Shown in pieces: positions 45,247-56,339 of a DNA stretch of 64,000 nt (its first letter is position 1; each line of letters begins with the position of its first letter). A program made the position numbers and the translations under genes. The notes under the pieces are model-generated. The model was given only the letters and a program-made list of their open reading frames with translations. It had not been told where the DNA came from and ran no database searches. Source of the stretch: Paramecium octaurelia (lineage: Eukaryota > Ciliophora > Oligohymenophorea > Peniculida > Parameciidae); assembly GCA_905182995.1 (NCBI GenBank), contig CAJJDP010000001.1, forward strand, positions 1 to 64,000. Direction: 5' to 3'.

Positions 45247-46712
45247 ATGATAAAACAATAACTATTGTAAATTAGTTCAGCAGATTCCTTTTTCAATGAT
45301 CATACTTCTTTATATTCGTTCCATTCCATTCATCCATTTGTTCCCTTATACAAAGGTGAATTTTAGATTAGTTATTAAAACAGATTAGTAATAAAAAATT
45401 TGGCATTAGGATCAAATTTCATTAGATTTGGTGAAGATGTATAATAAATTGATTTGTAAAATAGAAATTTATCAATTTAAAGAATGTTTGTATGTAAAAA
45501 ATTGTTCATCCCAAAACAGGACTTTTTGGGATCAAACTATCAAAAAATGGAGTGGATTTAGATATCTTTGGATTATCAGATTAGTGGATTGAAATAATGA
45601 AGAGATACACCATACAGTTCGATTTCATTTTGAAGTATTAGCTCTTAAATAAACTGGGAGAGGGATATTCAACAATTGTATATCTTTTTATAAAATATTA
45701 GGTATATAGAGCTAGAAACAAATTGACAAAGTAAGAGTATGCAGTCAAAGTGTTTGATAAGAAGAGGCTTCTGATAAATAAATTCGAAGCAAAAAAGTTC
45801 TTAAATGAATTGAAGATAATCCGCTGCTTGGATAACCAGAATCTCTTGAAGATCTATGAAGTCTATGAGAGCAATAATCACATATACTTAATTTTGGAAT
45901 TATTCAAAGGTGACAAACTTGCTTCCATTACTGAAAAATAATAGGCTCTTTCAGAATAAGAAATTGTGATAATTATGAAGCCTCTCTTCCAAGTTGTTTA
46001 GTACCTGCATGATCTCAAAATATTTCATAAATAGATCAGTACTTAAAGCATTATTTTTAAAAATAAGAATGACTTCTCAAATCCTTGCTTAATTGACTTT
46101 AACTAAGCTGTTTAAATTAATGAAGGAGATCAGAAAGATGAATAAACAATACCACTGAATCCAGAGAAATAAATCCTATATTATATTAAATTTGATGTTC
46201 TATCCTTGGGAATAGTGATGCACAATTTGTTGACAGGGAAATCGTTTTAGGTAAATCAAGTAATTGACGATGCTATGATGAATAAATTCAGAGGAGCTGA
46301 AGATTTATAATTTATAGATCCTCCTTTGTCCGATTTGTGTTTCGATTTCTTAAATTCAATTTTTTATCAAGGGTTAAAACCTAAAACTTGTAGGCAATTA
46401 TTGGCACATCCAATATTTGATCAAGAAAATCAAAAAACCTAAAGAAATTTAGGCATTCAATTAATAGGAATTTTAAATCAGAATTCAAGTAGATTTAGGA
46501 TAAATTCTAAATAATCTCAAAGATCTCCAAAGGCGGTAAAAGTGATTTCCCTCAAGAAAGACTTCAATGTATTTTCCAAAAGTCCATCAGAAAAACCTCC
46601 TAATCTTAATAATGATTACTTTGAACCTCCTTAATCTCATCTAATGTTCAGACGAGGCAGTAGACAAAAAAGAACCTTGAATTTTAATAATCTTAACGAA
46701 ATTAGTAGCTGA
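45247..46712 (+). CDS. Pseudokinase with conserved N-terminal module (copy 4)
   Basis: 471 aa, introns at 45439-45464 and 45678-45701. Same module (SADSFFNDHTSLYSF, VHPKTGLFGIKLSKNGVDLD, IFGLSDQWIEIMKRYTIQFD), then YQLLNKLGEGYSTIVYRARN with the intron again inside the loop. The ATP lysine is kept (EYAVKVFDK), but the catalytic loop is FHKQISTQSIIF (HKQ for HRD, no catalytic aspartate) and DFG is DFN (IDFNQAVQ). APE is replaced. The fold is complete, so it probably binds nucleotide without activity. Next to copy 3 in the same direction, hence a tandem duplicate; copies 1 and the active one lie 22-30 kb away. Confidence 0.87.
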
Positions 46713-47124
46713 ATTTAATTCTATATCTTTTATTTATTAAATAGTTATTTCATAAGGCATAGTACATTTATTATACTTAAATTGTCTTAACATCTATTCA
46801 GATTGGAAATCAGTGTCTATTGTCCTTCTGAAATTCTCAGATAGTATTCTGAATTTATTTTCTTAGATTTAATAATTAGATGATTGCACAGTTTAAATTC
46901 ATGATATTTGATACACTCTGATGTGAAAGCAAGTCTAAAGAACAGGAATTTAGATCTACAAATTTTGAAAATTAAAATATGATTTGATGAAAATGATTGA
47001 ATCAGAAGAACATGACAATTAAGATATTGACTTGTGAAATATCTTTTGTCTCAATATAATTATATAAGTTATGATGTATTCACTATAATTAGTGTAAGTT
47101 TAGAATTTAATAACCTGAAACTAA
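46713..47124. other. Intergenic, nothing recognised
   Basis: 412 bp of A/T-rich sequence upstream of the surface-antigen-like gene. Confidence 0.6.
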
Positions 47125-50100
47125 ATGATGCAAATATCAACGATACTGATTGTTTTGTATTTGAGAGTGAGTTAATCATTAACTGTAAGCATTAATGTTT
47201 GCTCATGCTCTGCTATTTTAACAGCCTACGACTGTAACTAACTTAGTACATGCGAATGGGATCTATCATCCAAGAGTTGTAATTAGGTTAGATTAGTTGC
47301 TTATTCCTCCACTCTCTGTTCTTCTATCATAGATGGAGGAAAATGTGCTAAGCAAAGAGGATGTGCCTTTGTAGACAAGAAATGTGTAGTGTTTAGTAAT
47401 TGCTAATCATACATTGCAACATCAAATGTAGAATGTCAAAAGTACTCAATGTTATGCAATTGGTCACTTGTTAATTAATATTGTACAGATGAAAGTGTCT
47501 GTAATGAGTATGTAGGCGAGGACAAATAGTCAGGTTGTGAGTCTGTAAAATAACTAAATGGAGAAGGCTTATGTCTATACAACACATCCACTAAATAATG
47601 CAAGGAGAAGGAATGCAAAGATTATCCTAAGAAAACAAATGAAGACTGTAACAAAGTGCTGTTAAATCAATTGTGCATTTCAGATAAAAAGACATGCGTG
47701 AAGGAACTTGCTAATTGTGATTCCTACAACGTTGAGGACTGTCTGTATATCTTATCTAAGGATGGAGAATGTGAAGTCAATAATAATACGAATAAGTGTC
47801 AACTCAGAACTTGTAAATTGGCTCCAGATGCGTCATCAGACGAAGCATGCAAAAAGTATAAATCTACATGCTTATCGAATAAACAAAAATGTGTTGACTC
47901 CTTGGGCTCCTGTTCAGCTTATACAATTGATGAATGTTTAAGTTATAAAGGAATTAATGGAGACTGTTAAATCAATTCAGATATTCAATAATGTAAGGAC
48001 CCAAGTTGTGAAGATTTTAAGGGAACAACCATTGATGAATGCAAGAAAGCAAGTCCAAACTTAAAATGCATATCCAATGGGATTTAATGTGTTTCAATCT
48101 TGGCTGGTACTTGCAAATAAGTGAAAATTCTGGAGAACTCAACTTGTGATCAATATATAAGCTTAGAAGGCTAGTGTAAACCAGAAACTGAAGGATCTAA
48201 AGTTTGTGTATTAGACATTTGTTCAAATCATGATTTAGACACAGATGAATTATGCAATAAGTATTCATCAAGAGACACGAACTCTCCAAAATTATGTATA
48301 TCAAATGGAGTGAAATGTACAACTTCATTATAGCCCTGCAGCAGTTATAAGAAGTCTGATGGATGCTTTAAATATAAAGGATCAGATGGGAAATGCTTTG
48401 AAAACGAAGTATCAGATTAATGTCAACCAACTCCTTGTGAAATTATTCAATAGCCTAGCCTGACCACTTGCATTTCAACAAATCCAAGTTGCTAATTTGA
48501 TGGGTAGAATTGTGTTACTTCATTAAAACAATGTAATTAATACACATCGAAATGTGAGACTATTATTTCAATTAATAACAAACCTTGTATTTAAGATCCA
48601 ACTGACCCTGAAAAATGCATAGAACAAACCTGTAATACTGCTCCACTTACGACAAAAACAGATGAAGATTGCTAAGCTTACTTCCCTACATGTTTAACAA
48701 ATGGATAAGGTTGCACAGATAAATTAGAAAATTGTGATACTTATACTGGTACTTTTTAATAATGTGAGAAATTAATTGGTTTGGATGGTAAATGTACCGG
48801 AACAAGTAAGACTCAAACTACTGATAAGTGCATAGCTAAAACTTGTTAAGAATCTAGTACAGCCAATGAATAAGCATGTAAAGCTTACACAAAAAATTGT
48901 TTATTCAATGGTATAATGAAGAAATGTTAACCTTCTATTTAGTCATGTAAATCAATTGATAATTAAATGGCTTGTGAATAAACTTTGACTACTGCACCAG
49001 GAAGATTCTGCTTGTGGGTTAATGAAATTTGTGTTACAGCCACTTGCAATATGATAGAAACTCAAGGAAGCTAAGATGTTTGTAATATTTTTGGAGATAG
49101 TTGTCAATATGATAATCTTGGTGGGTGTAAAGATTCAACATTTTACGAATGTTCATCCCTTAGGTCTAGAACCACATGTACTACCGATTAATCTGGAAAT
49201 GCTTGTATCTGGGACAACTATTAGAAAAAGTGTATCAAATTTAATAAATGTGAGGATTTCGTATTAAGAGTCAAAAGAGATGGTACTGGGAATACTATCC
49301 CTAAAGATGCTTTTGATATTTTCTAGGATAATTTTATCTGTTCCAGTATTAGCGATAAATGCTTTTCAGACGGGAGCGAAACCTGTAAACATAAATTGCC
49401 TTGTCAAAAATTTACTCAAGAAAATTGTAATTAATCAGTTGGAATAAATGAAAAGATATGTGGTTATAATGCCATTTAATAAGTATGTCAAACCTTTGGT
49501 GCATGTGGAGATTTACAACTCAAAACACATGTAGAATGTTAAGCATACAGCAGTTAATGTACTACTAACAAAGAGACTTGTGTAGAAAAGGTGCAATGCA
49601 CTTTAAATAAAGATTAGGATTCTTGTGAAGCTGGAGGTACTGATGGTAGATGTTTCTGGGAGAATTCTGCATGTTCTCCTTGGAAATGTTAAAATGCCCT
49701 ATTGACAACTCATCAAGACTGCTAAAAGTAATCGCCTAAATGCACAACCAATGGAACTAATTGTATAGATTTAATGGAATGTGATAAATATGAATCTCCA
49801 GGTTGTGTAATAGCTTTTGATAACACTGCTTGTTTTTATGATGCCTAACTAAGTAAATGCAGACTAAAGGTTTGCTCTGATTATACTGGTATAACAGAAT
49901 AGCAAATGTGTTAAAATATAGGTTGTGCTTATGATTCTGCTAATTAAGCTTGTATTAGTTTTGACAGCTGCAATAATTATAAAAGCTAATTTTAATGCAA
50001 TGACAATGTTTCTAAAGACAATTCTACCTGCATATGGTAAGAGTAGATAAACAGCACTTCAAATTGTTTATAAATGGATTCTTGTAGTTAGGCAAATTCG

Positions 50101-50538
50101 ATTGAAAAAAATTGTAAGAACTTTGGTTGTGCCTTTGTACCAGAAGCCATAATTAATGGAACGGTTTAAAACTCTCAATGTAATCAAATGGATTGCTCAT
50201 TATTGAATCCAAATAGCAATAGTGACATTGGGTGTAAACCTCTGATCAATACTATCAGTAAACAGATTACATTATGTGCATGGAGCACAAAAACAAATAA
50301 ATGTGTTGAAAGTACAGACTTAAGTTCTTACAATCAAAATACTTGTTTTACTTTAACACAATATAATTATTATTGGAATCCAAGCACATCCTAATGCGTT
50401 TCATGTACCAAAATTGAAAAACCTTAAAATTCTACCAAAGCCAATGACACTCCTAATGAAACTACATAAAACTCGTTTGGAATAGGCCTTATCCAATAGC
50501 TAACTCTTTTGATGTTTATTTGCTTCTAACTATTTTGA
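47125..50538 (+). CDS. Cysteine-rich surface-antigen-like protein, complete
   Basis: 1,137 aa in one exon. N-terminal signal peptide (MMQISTILIVLYLRVSQSLT), then about 14 repeat units of roughly 70-75 residues each with eight or so cysteines (typical strings: CNQLSTCEWDLSSKSC, CKDYPKKTNEDC, CVDSLGSCSAYTIDEC), and a hydrophobic tail (LIQQLTLLMFICFQLF) right before TGA, as expected for a GPI-anchor signal. This is the layout of Paramecium immobilisation (surface) antigens and their smaller relatives; the periodic cysteine pattern is that of the PSA repeat. Central tandem units are not near-identical, unlike in several classical antigens. No intron. Members are usually expressed one at a time, but nothing here shows regulation. 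Confidence 0.88.
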
Positions 50539-50578
50539 TGTATAAGTTATGCTTCTAACTAGTTTGATGTATAAGTTA
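50521..50578. repeat. 29-bp tandem duplication over the antigen gene stop codon
   Basis: Two 29-bp units in direct tandem (50521-50549 and 50550-50578) differ at one position (TATTTTG versus TAGTTTG). The first copy contains the TGA stop of the surface-antigen-like gene; the second copy lies just behind it. Looks like a recent slippage or unequal-crossing product. Confidence 0.85.
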
Positions 50579-50607
50579 AAACAAATATATAATTAATAAT
50601 TTTATCA

Positions 50608-52641
50608 TCATTTTTGATTAATCTATTAGGCTGCCTATGATAAAGTCGCCTGAATTGATTTTTTAGCTGCTTCATTAAATCTTCGTTCTTCAATTTATAC
50701 TAATAATTCAATTAAGATAATTACTTTGTTTTTATAATTTTGATCTTTGTACATTTGGAATTAAAAATTGCTAAACTAGGTCTTTGATAATAGTTTCATC
50801 ACTATTGTATTTCCTTTCAAAGTATTCAACTGGAGTATTCATCTTTTATTTTCTTAGGTTAGTCATAATGGTGGCTTGTCTAGTGGCAGCTACAGATGTA
50901 TTTAAATATGTCTACCTTATTCGATAGTATTCTTAAATATCCAATGCAAATATGTATCTACAGTTCCTTAATGAACTCTCATAATCTGATTGTATTAGAC
51001 ATCTTCTCTATCTCTCAAGATTTATTCTGCCTATCTTGTACCAGCCTCTTGAATTTCTCTTAATCTTCTATCTTCTTCAGCTGATTTCACCATTTGAGCA
51101 ATTCTCTTCTCCTATTTGATTCTGAGCAACTCTTTGCTTAACATATCCAAAGTCTCTGCAATCACTTCTCCTTGAATAGCTTCCAAAGCCGCATTCTTCA
51201 CCTTCTCTTCATGTTATTGCATCAAGATTTCCTCTTATTCAGCTTCTGGCAGATCTGGTATTTTAGCAACAGTTAACAATTCCTCAATCAAGGCAGTTCT
51301 CTAGTTGAATAGACAATTAAGAAAGTACCTTTTCTTTTCCTTCATACATTATATTCTACATAGCCCTACCTCTGAATAATCTTTGAAGTAGGACAACAGC
51401 TGAATTCTTCTTATCTTCTGATTGTCTCTTAACTGCTTCTTCTTTGAATTACTCATAATTTTCAAATTTCATTTCTTATCTCTTGATATCAGCATTTTCA
51501 AATTCTTAATTATATGTTGGAGTTGCAGGTCTAATAATGATATTTTTATTCCCAATATGATCTGCTTGAATGTCATTAGATTGATCTTGTTTATTTGATC
51601 CGAATATTTGATTTCTTGCTTTGTTGACTTCTATCTTATGTTGAATTTCCAATCTTGTGTAATCCTTTTCAATAATTTTAATGAATTGAGCCACATTTAC
51701 TGTTGTTTCTAAGATAGAAGGTTTAATTGTAGTTGATAATTCAGTCAAACCTTTATAAGTATTTAATGCAACTGGTTACACTTCATATTTGCTAGCTATT
51801 TTATCAAGACTCAACCCTTCCCTTGTGATACCAGCATACACTTTAGATGCAAAATTAGCATAATCTTCTATGATTTCTCTGCCTTTGTCCTCATTATCAA
51901 TTTCTTTTCTGCTTTTTTGCATCTTTCTGAGTATTTTAATCTTTCTCTTCTAGATCTTAGCCACCATCCTGTTCTTCAACTCTGTTTTCTTTATTTTAAT
52001 GCTTTCAATTCTTTAAGCGTTCTTTTCTTCTACATCTTTTTCTCTTTCTTTCAATGCTTCTTACAATAAATACAACCTCTCGTTCTGATTTCTAAGTCAT
52101 TTTAAATCACAATTACATCTTGATATCTGTTTCCTTCTTCTTCCACTCTCTTTCCTCTTATGACTTCATCAACACTCTTCTCAATTTAAATGAAGCTTCA
52201 TCCGATATAGGAGGCAATGCATTCTCAAACCAAACCTTTTCTCGATTCCATTCTATGGACTCTAATTCCTCAATTGAAGCAGGCAAACCCTTGTCCCATT
52301 TCAGATGCTATAATGCTAATATTTCTATATTTTAGTCTTCATTTTAATCATGTGCTGGTGTATATGGGTCAGTTTAGGCTTCGGCTTCTCTATAATCAGT
52401 TTAGATTTCAACATCCTTGACCTAGCCAAATAAAAAGCAGGGTTACTCTCTCTATAGTAATTTTTGCTGGAAGAGGTTATTCTTTGATTTATTAGACTGG
52501 GGGTTGGCTCAATTTAATGGGAGTGTCAGTCATCGTTGGGACCAAAGGCCTCTTGAAATAGAGGGGACGAGATGTCCCACTGATGTAGTTGTACATGGAT
52601 TGATTCCTATATTGGTCGTGTAGGACATAGGCTTCTTGCAT
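50608..52641 (-). CDS. CFAP91: CFAP91 (MAATS1/FAP91), calmodulin- and spoke-associated axonemal protein
   Basis: 634 aa, five introns (52421-52445, 52092-52116, 51301-51328, 50890-50915, 50700-50724). The conserved core lies at residues 75-170: QTDYREAEAQTDPYTPAHD, ILALQHLKWDKGLPASIEEL, ESIEWNREKVWFENALPPIS, and the R/E-rich helix LRRVLMKSQEEREWKKKE that follow each other exactly as in animal and Chlamydomonas FAP91. N-end TSRPLYFKRPLVPTMTDTP is also typical. An IQ-like motif (VVLLQRLFRGRAMQ) is near residue 410. The rest is coiled coil. In cilia it links radial spokes 2/3 to the doublet in the calmodulin/spoke complex. Somewhat shorter than the animal protein. Confidence 0.92.
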
Positions 52642-52690
52642 GATTATTTTTGTTAATTTTATTATTATACAAAAATATAATATAAAAAAT

Positions 52691-52762
52691 AGGACCTACT
52701 TGGATTCGAACCAAGGTCTTGAGGGTTAGAGCCTCAGGTACTAACCGCTATACGATAGATCC
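52691..52762 (-). tRNA. tRNA-Gln(CUA), reads UAG
   Basis: 72-nt cloverleaf on the minus strand. Acceptor GGATCTA pairs with TAGGTCC (one G-T), D stem GTA/TAC, anticodon stem TGAGG/CCTCA with loop CTCTAAC, T stem CTTGG/CCAAG with loop TTCGAAT. The anticodon is CTA in DNA terms (CUA), complementary to UAG. In an organism with UAG reassigned this is a glutamine tRNA; with the standard code it would be an amber suppressor. No intron. It lies 50 bp from the CFAP91 start codon on the same strand. Confidence 0.95.
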
Positions 52763-53313
52763 AGTAATGCTAAGTTATTTGAGAGAAACTAAATAAATTA
52801 TGATTGCATTGCTGAGAGACAGAATTATCGCCCCAAATTTGTCATTTAATGTATATAATAGCTTAAGCATCCATGATTGAATGGAATATTGAGACCAACT
52901 CTTAGGATTGTTGTATGTAATTTCACTTTTGGGTTGAATCTCAAAATTTAATCAATTAATGACTCCTTGGCATCGTTTAATAGTGAATCAAAGAGGATCC
53001 TATCGGAATCAACTGATGATTGAGTTGCAAACAATATTATTTTTATTTATTAAATAATAAACATTAATAAAAATTAATAAAAAATTTTACTATTTTATCT
53101 AACCAATTGCGATTTCAGGTCTGATGTAAGTCCTAGACTTTTCATCTGATTGGATGTTTAATAACAAGGGTTGATTAGCAATTTTAGTTTGTTTTAGATG
53201 AGAAGTTTCGTTTTAAAAATTATTTAATTAATATATAATATCAAAATACATCGAATCATTTTGTTTTCTAAAGCTCTTAATTTCAATGTATATACACTTA
53301 TTAATAAAATAAA
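52763..53313. other. Intergenic stretch before the CDPK gene
   Basis: 551 bp, of mixed composition (52780-53040 is less A/T-rich than usual spacer). No frame is supported and no RNA family was recognised; a small noncoding RNA cannot be ruled out. Confidence 0.4.
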
Positions 53314-55083
53314 ATGGGTTGCTGTATCAATTCAAATAAACTCAACAAGATCCAGACCATCAAAACCAATAATGGTGTGATAATTTTCACATCAACCGCG
53401 GATATCCATAAAATCTATAACTTCGGTAAAATGATGGGTCTGGGAGTCTTCGGAAAGGTTCTAGTTGCTAAAATGAAGACCAATAATGAAAAACTCTTCG
53501 CCATAAAAATGATAGAGAAAGCAAGGGTATCCGGTAAGGAAACGTAATTAGCGAATGAGATTTATGTTCTGCAAAGATTAGATCATCCAAACATCATTAA
53601 ATTTTACGAAGTATACCAGAACAACTTGTATTTCTACATCTGTATGGAGTATTGTGAGGGAGGAGAACTTCTTGAGCGCATCCCAAAGCATTAGAGTGCC
53701 TTCACTGAGAAATAGGCGCAACAAATTGCATACAAGGTTCGTTATAACAAATCTATAGAAAGGTATTGTCGGCGATTGCTTACATTCATGAGCAAGGGAT
53801 AGTTCATAGAGACATCAAACCAGAGAACATTTTATTTACTAAAAAAGATTTAAATTCTGAACCAAAAATAATAGATTTTGGAATGGCAATAAAATTAGAT
53901 GAGTCCCTGCAGACGTATTACATTCTGATCTATCCTAGTAGGAAAACTTTGAATTGTGTGGGAACTCCCCTTTATGTTGCTCCGGAAGTGATAGATGGAT
54001 ATTACAGTGACAAATGTGACATCTGGAGTTTCGGAGTGATGCTCTTCTATATCTTGTGCGGATATCCACCCTTTTATGCTTCGAATAAAAAAGAATTATT
54101 TCAACATATTCAAAATTAGGATGTAATAATTTGTATACAAAAGTTAGTTGATTTTCGATAGAAGGCATTGGAATCATATGTCAAGGGAAATCAAGACCTT
54201 CCTTAGGAAACTACTCTGCAAAAACCCCATGATTAGGCCAACGGCTAAAGATTGTTTGAAGGATCCTTGGTTTAGTCTGAACTTCGAGGAAGTCAATAAG
54301 ACAAAGGACCTTCGCAGATCCAAAACCAAAGTGCTCACTCTAAAGTAGGTAGCTCCAACAGATTATTTCGAAGATGGAAGATCAATTTACGAAATGTTAA
54401 AAAATTATAGAACTGGGGCCAGATTGAAAAAGGAGGTAATGAAAATTTTGATAAATCAAATGAATGAGAAAGAGTTGGAGCATCTAAAACGACTCTTCTA
54501 AAAGATAGACGAAGATAATTCTGGTACTATCACCTATCATGAGTTGGAGAAGGCATTATAGAGTGAAGTACTATACTAGTTAATTCTATGTAGGGTTCTT
54601 AAGTATCCCATGACGAAGTTAAGAAGTTGATGATAACTATAGGAATGGACAATGAGGATGAAACACTCGAGTGCTCTTCAGGAAAATCATTTAAACCCTT
54701 AGTTATAAAATACAGTGACTTTTTGACTGCCTGCATAGATGAGAGAAGAGTGCTTACAAAAGAAAAAGTACATTTAACTTGTCAATTTTTAGTTGCTCTC
54801 ATTATTCAAATATTTTGATCATTAGAATTTGAATTATATCACAAAGGAAAACATCTAGGAGGTGTTTGCTAGACATGGTAGATCACTCACTGATCAGAAA
54901 TTGAATTAAATGATCTATGAAATAGACCCAAATCATGATCAAAAGATATCCTTTGATGAGTTCTGTTAAATGATGTCAGTTGAAGGTGTTTGTTAAGTTA
55001 TTGACTTTAAAGATAGTAATTTAGAGCAATAAATTATCTCTCCTAAAATTGACACTAAAATAGAACTCATATAATTTGAATGA
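53314..55083 (+). CDS. Calcium-dependent protein kinase (CDPK)
   Basis: 547 aa, introns at about 53737-53762 (the 3' end is AAAG, not TAG), 53915-53938, 54123-54147, 54568-54593 and 54768-54792. N-end MGCCINSNK is a myristoylation/palmitoylation signal for membrane location. Kinase complete: GLGVFGKVLVAK, LFAIKMIEK, VHRDIKPENILF, IIDFGMAI, GTPLYVAPEV, IWSFGVMLFYILCGYPPF. A junction helix leads to four EF-hands, the first (DEDNSGTITYHE) and the last (DPNHDQKISFDE) with good loops, the second with an insertion (ETLECSSGKSF) and the third degenerate (DHQNLNYITKEN). Calcium binding to the EF-hands should release autoinhibition, as in plant and apicomplexan CDPKs. Confidence 0.93.
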
Positions 55084-55342
55084 ATAATACTTATTTGTTA
55101 TACTTTCATTAAATTCTAAATTATTAATATCATATGCTGAGTAATCCAATTAATCAATAAGAAAATCCTTATTTTGATTCATTTATGTGAATAATTTTCA
55201 TAATTTCAATTCTATTGTGTAACTATTATTTAAAGCAAGTGCAGGAATATGATTCTGAGGGTGTTCTAATTTATGTTCCATTTTTATCTTCATATATGAT
55301 GTAGCATACATTATAAAGTAGAACAATTAATGAGTTTAATTA

Positions 55343-56262
55343 ATGTTGTTTTTATTATATTTTTCAATTGCTTTTGCGAATCAAAATGAAGACTACGTTC
55401 GCTTCAATTCAACGATTGATACGAGTATAAGATATGGATAATTTATATAAATAATTCCTAATACTTTTGGAATGGGAGCGAACACTCAATATCCAATTAT
55501 AGATGGGAAGGCCACTATAAATTTGACGATAAGTTCTCCAACAAAGAATGAGTTCGATTTTTTTGTCTTCGACTCTCCTTACAATTAATTTTATGTCTGT
55601 TATATTCATTTTTCTGAGAGATCAGGGAATTTATGCTAAGAGATGGTATCAAATATATGTCAGCCTTGTCCTAGAAACTAGATATAATTTCAATAGTTAG
55701 TGTCAATCTTTATGCAAGCAGTAATGGGGGTTCAGTTGAATTATTAGAATCAAATCGTTAATGCAACAAATATGAATTCTATATGCTTTTTGGGTTGTTA
55801 GAGTGATTAATTAGGTTCATTTATCATAGCAAACACATCATACTAGTATTATTAGAATGCTGCCTCTTATATGATACTAGACAATACGGCATTTCCAAAT
55901 CTTAACGATTGTAATGTAACAATACAAAATTGCTAAGATGCTAGTTCAGAAATCATCATTAACAATAATGACGATCAAAACTTTATAAATTTTTGTAAAG
56001 TAATGAGAAATATAAGTTGCGTTTAGCAATTTCAAAATATAACCCAGCCTGAAATATATTTTAATATTGATTTCAATATATAAGTAGAATTAAGATTTAT
56101 CAATAGGTAATTCCAAATAATTATCCATATTATGTCCAATATATGATAATGATAATTCTACTAATCATAATTGTCTTTTTGTTCATTATTCTGTGTGTGA
56201 TAGCAATGAGATTTAAGCGAGTCAAGAAAAAGATCTTTGAAACAATTAAGAAGAAAAAGTGA
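55343..56262 (+). CDS. Type I membrane protein, unknown function
   Basis: 298 aa, one 23-nt intron (56084-56106). Short signal peptide (MLLFLLYFSIAFANQ), an ectodomain of about 240 residues with twelve or so cysteines in an irregular pattern (CQPCPRN, CFLGCQSD, CNVTIQNC), several N-x-T sites, one TM helix (YMIMIILLIIIVFLFIILCV) and a basic cytosolic tail (RFKRVKKKIFETIKKKK). It fits a small single-pass surface or endosomal protein. Not related by eye to the surface-antigen-like neighbours. Convergent with the antigen gene ending at 56340 (77 nt apart). Confidence 0.7.
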
Positions 56263-56339
56263 TATTTATAATTAAATTGGTTTATTAAAACTAAAAGTAA
56301 TTCTCATCCGTCTCAATAATAATAACGATATAAATAATA

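Noticed and set aside
47708-47941. 77-codon plus-strand ORF inside the antigen-like gene
   Set aside because: Second frame of the cysteine-rich gene; no feature of its own.
52763-53313. U-type snRNA or snoRNA in the less A/T-rich part
   Set aside because: No box motif or family signature could be recognised by eye.
54148-54348. Separate gene start at 54148 (MIFDRRHWNHMSRE)
   Set aside because: It is an exon of the CDPK gene; the 25-nt intron before it joins the kinase domain in phase.
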